DNA of 64,000 nt from Marinobacter sp. ATCH36 (GTDB taxonomy: Bacteria; Pseudomonadota; Gammaproteobacteria; Pseudomonadales; Oleiphilaceae): NCBI RefSeq assembly GCF_023555055.1, contig NZ_JAMJPL010000004.1:248001-312000 (forward strand), in the 5' to 3' direction. Made by a program: the position numbers and the translations under genes. Under the pieces are notes generated by a model. It had not been told where the DNA came from. It worked only from the letters and a program-made list of their open reading frames with translations, and ran no database searches. Below, piece by piece: positions 58,635-64,000 of this stretch (positions are counted from its first letter, which is position 1; every line of letters starts with the position of its first letter).

Positions 58635-61391
58635 CTATAACAGCCCAAGCTCCCGGGCGCGCACGATGGCCTGGGTACGGGATTTGACCTCAAGCTTGGC
58701 GTTGATGCGACGGGCATGGGTTTTGACCGTGTGCAGGGAGATGTGCAGGCGGTCGCCAATGTCCTGGTTGGACAGGCCCTGAGCGATCAGCTCCAGCACG
58801 CCCTGCTCCCGTTCACTGATGGGCTCGGCCAAAGGCGCCTGCACTTTCATGTCGGACAGTCCGTAAAGCCTTCCCACGGACTCGGTAAAAGGCGTGTCTG
58901 GCAACTGCTGCCAGGTTTTTTCCAGCAGCTCCTGAAGTTCGCCCCTGAGCTCGGCAAACGGGCTGATGTAGTGTTCTTCCCCGGCCATGGTGATAGCCGT
59001 GGCGAGTAGCTTCTGGGCAGCCGCAGGGCCTTTCTGGCGCCAGCTGACGACGCTCTCCAGCAACCTTGAGTGGATATCCAGCCCGAACGGCAGTGTCTCG
59101 CCATTGTTGTGGCGGATATTGCTGACGGTTTGCGCCGCCTTTATATCGTCACCCCGTGCCAGTTCAATCCTCGCCTGCAGGCAATCGAGCATTCCCGGCA
59201 TCATCGGGAACATTTCCGGTACACAGTTTACTTCCCGCCAGGGATTCAGACGCTCCATCGCATGGGCTGCCGTATCAGGTTGCCCCAACGACAGCCAGCC
59301 ACTGATTTTCAGCGCTTCCAGTACCGGAACGTACACCGCCTGATCCACTCGCCAGGACTGCATGGTGCGCTCAGCACGGCCTATCCAGGCAAAGGCATCA
59401 TCCATCCGGTTCTGGGTACGGCAGATAAGCACCCGGAGTGCCATGGCCAGCAGCAGCCCCAGGTCGCGGGTCTGTTCCGCATGACGTATGCAGGTTACCA
59501 GCAGGCGGTCCGCTTCCGCTTCCCTGCCCTGATGCCACAATACCATTACCAGGTTTAGCTGGAGCCGCGTTTCCCCAACCCGAGCCGGACGAGAGGATTC
59601 GTTCATCGCGGTATCCAGGCCGGTCCTCAGCAGTTGCTCGGCGTGTTTCAGCGAACCCTTGCCCAGCTCGATTCGCGCGTGGGCATACACCGCCAGAATT
59701 TCCGAACCGGCATCACCGGCTTCCCTGGCCAGCTTTGCAGCAATACGGTTGGCTTCCCTCGCCTCACTGAAATTACCCGCCGCACACAGGGCGCTGGAGC
59801 GAACCAGCTGCGTCACCAACTGCCCCTGCGTCGACAGTGCCTCCGCCTGCAACGCTCGGTCCGCCACCTCCAAAGCTTCGTCAATGCTGCCTTCACCACG
59901 AAGGATAAAGGCTCTCAGAGCGTCGATACGGCCCACCAGTTCAGGATAATTTCCCGCATCCAGATCACTGATCAGCAATCGCGCCTGGTTGAACTGTCCG
60001 CCAATGGCATGAACCCAGCCGTAGACGATTTTTAACCGCGCGCTCCTTTCCAGCAGGCCCGCGGGCAGTGACCGGCGCAGCCGCAGCAGCGAGGCCGTAT
60101 CCTGACCAATCAGCAGCGCCTCTGACCCTTCCGAGGCAATGCGTACAGACTCCTCCACATCACCGCTTACCAGTGCATAGCGCAACGCCTCAGGGAACTG
60201 GTTACGCTCGCTGAACCAGCGGCTGGCCTTGAGTGCACGTTCGCGGGAGCCATCCAGCGCAGGTGTCTGCAGCCAGTCGTGCAACAGCGGGTTGAGGCGG
60301 AACCAGCGCCCCCTACCCGGAAGCGGGCGCAGAGGTATACCTGTCTCCGCGGCGGTGGATGGCCTGAATGCGTGGTCACATCCGGCGTCGGCCAGGGCGA
60401 GGAAGAGCTCGTCCGAGACAATCTCCATTTCCGCCATGATGCGCAAGGAACGCTGCTGCCCCGGGGTAAGATGAACCAGCACCGCATCCCTGAGGAAACG
60501 CTCAACACTGAAAGTTTCCTGGATCGGCAGCCGGGCTTCGGAGGAAGACTCCAGCTCTCTCTGGTATAGCCCCAGCGGGGTGATCCAACCTTCGGTCAGT
60601 GAATACAGGTGCTCAACGGCAACCGTCGTCAGCTGATTACGGCTGACGGCGGTCTGAAAAAACTCGAAGGTCTCAGCGCGGGTCAGCTCCAGGGACTCAG
60701 TGCCGATCCGGTGGAAGCGGCCTTCCAGTTCGTAGGTGTGGGTCTCAAAGGGCAATGGTTTTCTGGACACCAGTACGAGTGCCAGGCCGTCGGGCGTGTT
60801 GGCTGCAAGTTGCTGCAACAGGGCAATGGCGGCGGGATTGGCAACTGTGCCGATATTGTCGATCACCAGTACACTGGCAGTTTCCGACTCGTCGCTACCC
60901 TGATCGTTGCTTTCCCGATTATTCCAGTAAGGGTCAGACAACAGCATTGCCAGAGCATCGCTATAACTGGCCGCTTTTTGCTGACCGGAGGGCCGGGATG
61001 CAGTGCGAGGGGACGCCAATGCAATATCAAGCAGCGCCATGAGCCTGCCCGCATCATTCTCCTGCCCGGTCAGGCTCAGCCATCTCAGAGTTTCAGGACT
61101 ACGGTCGGTTTCGCGGAAGGCTGCGCTTAATGCGTGGGACTTACCGTAACCTGAGGGTGCTTCAACGAACAGCACCTGCCCCGGCTTGATAACCGAGGTG
61201 ATTTTTTCCGTAAGTGCCTTTCTTCTCAGGTAGTTGGGGACGGGCTCTGGCATCCGCACCCGCTGACGCAACAAATCCCTTATCAACTCGCCACGATGTA
61301 CTCCACCCAGTGCCGACTGGAATTCATCGTTGGCCGCACAGCCATCATCAAATGATTTCACTCTTTGCCCCGTTGAAAACCCGGAATCCAT
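58635..61391 (-). CDS. MalT-like LuxR-family (LAL) transcription regulator
   Basis: A 918-residue large ATP-binding LuxR regulator. It has Walker A APSGYGKSH near residue 78, Walker B SVLVIDNIG, a long helical TPR-like middle section, and a C-terminal LuxR helix-turn-helix: LSEREQGVLELIAQGLSNQD, then HISLHTVKTHARRINAKLEV. Such proteins sense a ligand and switch on catabolic genes. It is convergent with the acyltransferase and lies just downstream of DUF1329/DUF1302, which it may regulate. ATG 61391 is used; the first 45 residues are not conserved-looking, so ATG 61253 is possible. Confidence 0.88.
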   Translation of the reverse strand: MDSGFSTGQRVKSFDDGCAANDEFQSALGGVHRGELIRDLLRQRVRMPEPVPNYLRRKALTEKITSVIKPGQVLFVEAPSGYGKSHALSAAFRETDRSPETLRWLSLTGQENDAGRLMALLDIALASPRTASRPSGQQKAASYSDALAMLLSDPYWNNRESNDQGSDESETASVLVIDNIGTVANPAAIALLQQLAANTPDGLALVLVSRKPLPFETHTYELEGRFHRIGTESLELTRAETFEFFQTAVSRNQLTTVAVEHLYSLTEGWITPLGLYQRELESSSEARLPIQETFSVERFLRDAVLVHLTPGQQRSLRIMAEMEIVSDELFLALADAGCDHAFRPSTAAETGIPLRPLPGRGRWFRLNPLLHDWLQTPALDGSRERALKASRWFSERNQFPEALRYALVSGDVEESVRIASEGSEALLIGQDTASLLRLRRSLPAGLLERSARLKIVYGWVHAIGGQFNQARLLISDLDAGNYPELVGRIDALRAFILRGEGSIDEALEVADRALQAEALSTQGQLVTQLVRSSALCAAGNFSEAREANRIAAKLAREAGDAGSEILAVYAHARIELGKGSLKHAEQLLRTGLDTAMNESSRPARVGETRLQLNLVMVLWHQGREAEADRLLVTCIRHAEQTRDLGLLLAMALRVLICRTQNRMDDAFAWIGRAERTMQSWRVDQAVYVPVLEALKISGWLSLGQPDTAAHAMERLNPWREVNCVPEMFPMMPGMLDCLQARIELARGDDIKAAQTVSNIRHNNGETLPFGLDIHSRLLESVVSWRQKGPAAAQKLLATAITMAGEEHYISPFAELRGELQELLEKTWQQLPDTPFTESVGRLYGLSDMKVQAPLAEPISEREQGVLELIAQGLSNQDIGDRLHISLHTVKTHARRINAKLEVKSRTQAIVRARELGLL

Positions 61392-61510
61392 GAGCGCGGC
61401 GGCCCATTGTCCGGCAAATGTGATCTCTGCCTTGTGGTAATCATGGCGACCTGCGTGGGTACGCCTTTAGTATGAGTAGGAAGAGATTAAACTAAAGGAG
61501 GGGTAGGCTG

Positions 61511-61544
61511 CAAAAACAAAAACGGCGGGCCAGAGCCCGCCGTT
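61511..61544 (-). terminator. Rho-independent terminator after the DUF1329 gene
   Basis: Arms AACGGCGGGC / GCCCGCCGTT with a four-base loop, and on the minus strand a T-rich tail (TTTGTTTTTG). It lies about 40 bases beyond the DUF1329 stop. Confidence 0.9.
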
Positions 61545-61582
61545 CTCAAAAACCGGAATAACTTCCGGGGGAACCCTTTGCT

Positions 61583-62944
61583 TTACCGCGTGCCAGCCCG
61601 GCGCAGAGCCGCCGGGGTGTATTCGCGGGAAGATCGCTCAACACCAAATGAATAGGGATTTGATTCTTCATTGGTCAAGCCCAGAACAAGGTAGCGACCA
61701 GACAGCAGATCGTACAGGGTCTCGATGGCATACCAGGGAACAATCTGATCATAAAACTGCATGCTGTGAGCCTCAGCCACACGCCAGAGCTCGCCGCGTC
61801 CGTCATAATGATCGATAACTGCTGCCTGCCAGGAATCTTCATCGATGTAGAAATCACGCTGAGCATAGATATGGCGCTCACCATCCTTCAGAGTCGCACG
61901 CACATGCCACACACGATGCAGCTCGTAGCGAGTCAGATCCTGGTTGATATGCCCTGCCTTGATGATCTGGTCGTAGCTCAGGTCGCGGTCCACCAGCTTG
62001 TAGGAGTTGTACGGAATGTACATTTCCTTCTTGCCGATCAACTCCCAGTTGTACCGGTCAGGCGCCCCGTTGAACATATCGAAGTTGTCTGAGGTACGCA
62101 TACCGTCTGCCGCAGTACCCGGCCCGTCGTAGGCTACCTGCGGAGCCCGGCGCACACGACGCTGACCCGCGTTGTATACCCAGGCGCGACGTGGCTCTGC
62201 GACCTGGTCGATGGTCTCATGAACCAGCAGCACGTTACCGGCCAGACGCGCCGGAGCGGTAATGGCCTGCTTGAAATAGAACAGTACGTTGGCATCTTCA
62301 CCCGGCTCGTAATCTTCCAGGTAGGTGCGCCATGTCAGTTCATCCTGGAACTTCACAACACTGTAGTTACCATTTTCCTGCGGCGTTACCTGGCCAACAT
62401 TACGCTGGACAGAGCCACCGCGATAACGGGTGATATGGTTCCAGATTGCTTCCAGGCCATTTTGCGGGATCGGGAATGGTGTCGCCGTCTGATAGTTACC
62501 CAGGCCGTTACCATCCTTGATCAGCTCAACGGTAGTCGCATTCTCGACCGTCTCTTCCATCACCTGGTCCGGATAAGCGGCCGTACGATGCGTCTTATAG
62601 ACCGGAATCTTGTAGTTATCGTACCGCTCGATCATGGCAACCTGACCCGGAGACAGCTTGTCTGAATACTCCTCAACGTTACTCTGATCGATGGTAAACA
62701 GCGGCTGTTCATCCGGGAACGGATGGACATAGATTCCGTCATTGTTATAGCCCGCCGGTGATGAGGTCAGGCCGCCATCCCATGCCGGGATTTCATCACC
62801 ATTGCCAGCCTTCTCCGCGCCCATCGGCGTGAGCGAATCGCCCAGCTTGGCCGCTTCCTCTGCGGAAACCGCGCCGAAGGCGTTGCCCGCAAACATGGAT
62901 GCGGACAGGATGCCAGTGGCCAGTAGCTTCTTGTTCAGTTTCAT
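61583..62944 (-). CDS. DUF1329 family periplasmic/outer-membrane-associated protein
   Basis: A 453-residue protein with a signal peptide (KLLATGILSASMFAGNAFGA). Family strings: LTPMGAEKAGNGDEIPAWDG near the start, RPRRAWVYNAGQRRVRRAP-like VAEPRRAWVYNAGQRRVRR, and YIPYNSYKLVDRDLSYDQI. DUF1329 proteins are usually paired with DUF1302 proteins, often near genes for ester, sterol or hydrocarbon use; the exact role is unresolved. The start ATG has GAGG nine bases upstream. It follows the DUF1302 gene on the same strand by 33 bases and ends before a strong terminator. Confidence 0.93.
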   Translation of the reverse strand: MKLNKKLLATGILSASMFAGNAFGAVSAEEAAKLGDSLTPMGAEKAGNGDEIPAWDGGLTSSPAGYNNDGIYVHPFPDEQPLFTIDQSNVEEYSDKLSPGQVAMIERYDNYKIPVYKTHRTAAYPDQVMEETVENATTVELIKDGNGLGNYQTATPFPIPQNGLEAIWNHITRYRGGSVQRNVGQVTPQENGNYSVVKFQDELTWRTYLEDYEPGEDANVLFYFKQAITAPARLAGNVLLVHETIDQVAEPRRAWVYNAGQRRVRRAPQVAYDGPGTAADGMRTSDNFDMFNGAPDRYNWELIGKKEMYIPYNSYKLVDRDLSYDQIIKAGHINQDLTRYELHRVWHVRATLKDGERHIYAQRDFYIDEDSWQAAVIDHYDGRGELWRVAEAHSMQFYDQIVPWYAIETLYDLLSGRYLVLGLTNEESNPYSFGVERSSREYTPAALRRAGTR

Positions 62945-62977
62945 TTAAATTACCTCGTTAAACGAATTCAGGCCGAA

Positions 62978-64000
62978 TCAGAATGAGTAGGAAACGCTCG
63001 CACTCACAAAATCGCGGTCGGTTAACTCGTTATACGGCTTGCCACCGAAAAAGTTTGTATAACCGATGTTGCCGGTTATGCGGTTCTGGTATACGCCCTG
63101 GAGCGACACCCCAATAGCCTTGTTACCTTCGTTGAAGTTACCGCCCGGCTGCGGTGCGTAGCCCTGCACATCATGGCTCCAGGCCAGCTGCGGTGACAGG
63201 TTGATGCCGGCAATCGCGCTCGGATAGTCCCAGACCAGACGCGTACGATAGCCCCAGGAGAAGGAAGTGGTAAAGCCTTCGTTGTTACAGTAGTTGGTAT
63301 TGATGTTGGCACCGGCCGCACAGAAATCACCGGTAAAGTTCGCGCCATTAAGCGGGAGCTCGCCGATACCAAAAGTACCGGAACGGCCGTAGCGGGCTTC
63401 ATCTTCGTCAGGAAGATCGTGCACGTAGGTCGCACCAAATTCGGTGATCAGAGACAGACGGCTGGCACCCATCACCTGGTCGAAGAATTTGATCAGTGTG
63501 AACTGCGCTTGTGACACGTTGAAGCGGTCATAACCATCGACGGGCTTGCCGGCCAGGTTTGCACCCGGGTTTTCTTCAAGACGCTGTGCTTCCAGCTTGC
63601 TCAGGATCTGACCGTCAGGGCCACGTTGTTGCAGGCCACCGAAGATCAGCTCAAACGCGTTCCACTGCAGCGGGACGTTGTCGCGGAAGCTGTACTCCGC
63701 GCCCAGAGACCAGCCACCTGGGGTCGTGGTGTTGATACTGATGCCATACAAATTTATGTTCTCCGGATACTCGATAAAGTAGCTGGGGAACGCAGCGTTC
63801 GGTTCGTTGGGATCACTCTGCTGTGTTGCACTCGGCGATGAAGGATTGTTCACCAGACCGCTGACGTACGGCAGACGGCTGTTGTACTTGATGTAGTAGA
63901 AGCCAATTTCTGAATTGTTCAGCTCAGGAACAAACCAGCGCACAGCTACACCGAACTGATCCTTGGCATCGGCCTCTTCATCGGCCAGACGCGGTGCTAC
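62978..64000 (-). CDS. DUF1302 family outer-membrane protein (5' end beyond window)
   Basis: About 340 residues are visible and the frame runs off the right edge, so the N-terminus is missing. The visible part has beta-barrel features: GVAVRWFVPELNNSEIGFYY, YGISINTTTPGGWSLGAEYS, GNIGYTNFFGGKPYNELTDR and the final SASVSYSF with terminal Phe. DUF1302 proteins resemble porin-like outer-membrane channels and occur next to DUF1329, as here. They are probably one operon with DUF1329. Confidence 0.9.
   Translation of the reverse strand, partial: VAPRLADEEADAKDQFGVAVRWFVPELNNSEIGFYYIKYNSRLPYVSGLVNNPSSPSATQQSDPNEPNAAFPSYFIEYPENINLYGISINTTTPGGWSLGAEYSFRDNVPLQWNAFELIFGGLQQRGPDGQILSKLEAQRLEENPGANLAGKPVDGYDRFNVSQAQFTLIKFFDQVMGASRLSLITEFGATYVHDLPDEDEARYGRSGTFGIGELPLNGANFTGDFCAAGANINTNYCNNEGFTTSFSWGYRTRLVWDYPSAIAGINLSPQLAWSHDVQGYAPQPGGNFNEGNKAIGVSLQGVYQNRITGNIGYTNFFGGKPYNELTDRDFVSASVSYSF

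Overview
The window looks like chromosomal DNA of a marine gammaproteobacterium of the Marinobacter type. This is an inference from gene content and order: pilB-pilC-pilD-coaE followed by yacG, an RfaH-controlled ABC-transporter capsule locus, a MalT-like regulator beside DUF1329/DUF1302 genes, and several sulfotransferases. No rRNA, tRNA or CRISPR array was seen.

Region 1 (1-1072): the 5' end of a Fic-family gene with a TTG start, a possible small gene remnant, and a ParDE toxin-antitoxin pair.

Region 2 (1121-32167, all minus strand): one very long capsule/exopolysaccharide operon. In transcription order it runs wzi, a lipoprotein, kpsD, kpsM, kpsT, kpsE, a single-domain KpsC-like Kdo transferase, a GT4 glycosyltransferase, rmlB, an inserted GxxExxY cassette, rmlD, rmlA, a giant GT2-GT4 fusion, a sulfotransferase, a VioA-like aminotransferase, a GT-B glycosyltransferase, an alpha/beta hydrolase, a sugar N-formyltransferase, a sulfotransferase, a sulfotransferase-TPR protein, manC, a sulfotransferase, a GT92-like glycosyltransferase, a two-domain GT2, pgm and rmlC. 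Together they would make dTDP-rhamnose, GDP-mannose and probably a dTDP-4-N-formylamino-4,6-dideoxy sugar, polymerise and sulfate them, and export the chain through KpsMTED to Wzi. rfaH (32443-32943) lies just upstream. A near-perfect RfaH recruitment (ops) element lies inside the first codons of wzi. The segment 10.7-16.7 kb is conspicuously AT-rich and looks like an acquired serotype-specific core.

Region 3 (32.9-41.6 kb): an array of toxin-antitoxin and defence-like modules, separated by at least eight copies of a paired GGGGTC(A/T)GACCCC palindrome plus solo and decayed copies. The modules are Phd-PIN, an unknown small pair, a zeta-like kinase with its antitoxin, VapBC, an orphan BrnA with a BrnT remnant, ParDE, AbiEi-AbiEii, an AbiEii fragment and HEPN-MNT. 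cysQ and a REP-associated tyrosine transposase sit in the same array. The transposase stop codon lies inside one of the palindromes. This is the most unusual feature of the window.

Region 4 (41.6-64.0 kb): mostly housekeeping. It holds an MBL/beta-CASP nuclease, pilA with a sigma-54 promoter candidate, pilBCD, coaE, a predicted outer-membrane protein, trmO, a hybrid histidine kinase, yacG, a YfaZ-like protein, a large lipoprotein, a Bax-like glucosaminidase, an acyltransferase, a MalT-like regulator, DUF1329 and DUF1302 (cut by the window end). Two further GTCGGAT-type repeats and one branched repeat element are also present; one GTCGGAT repeat supplies codons inside rmlB and another supplies the 3' end of rfaH.
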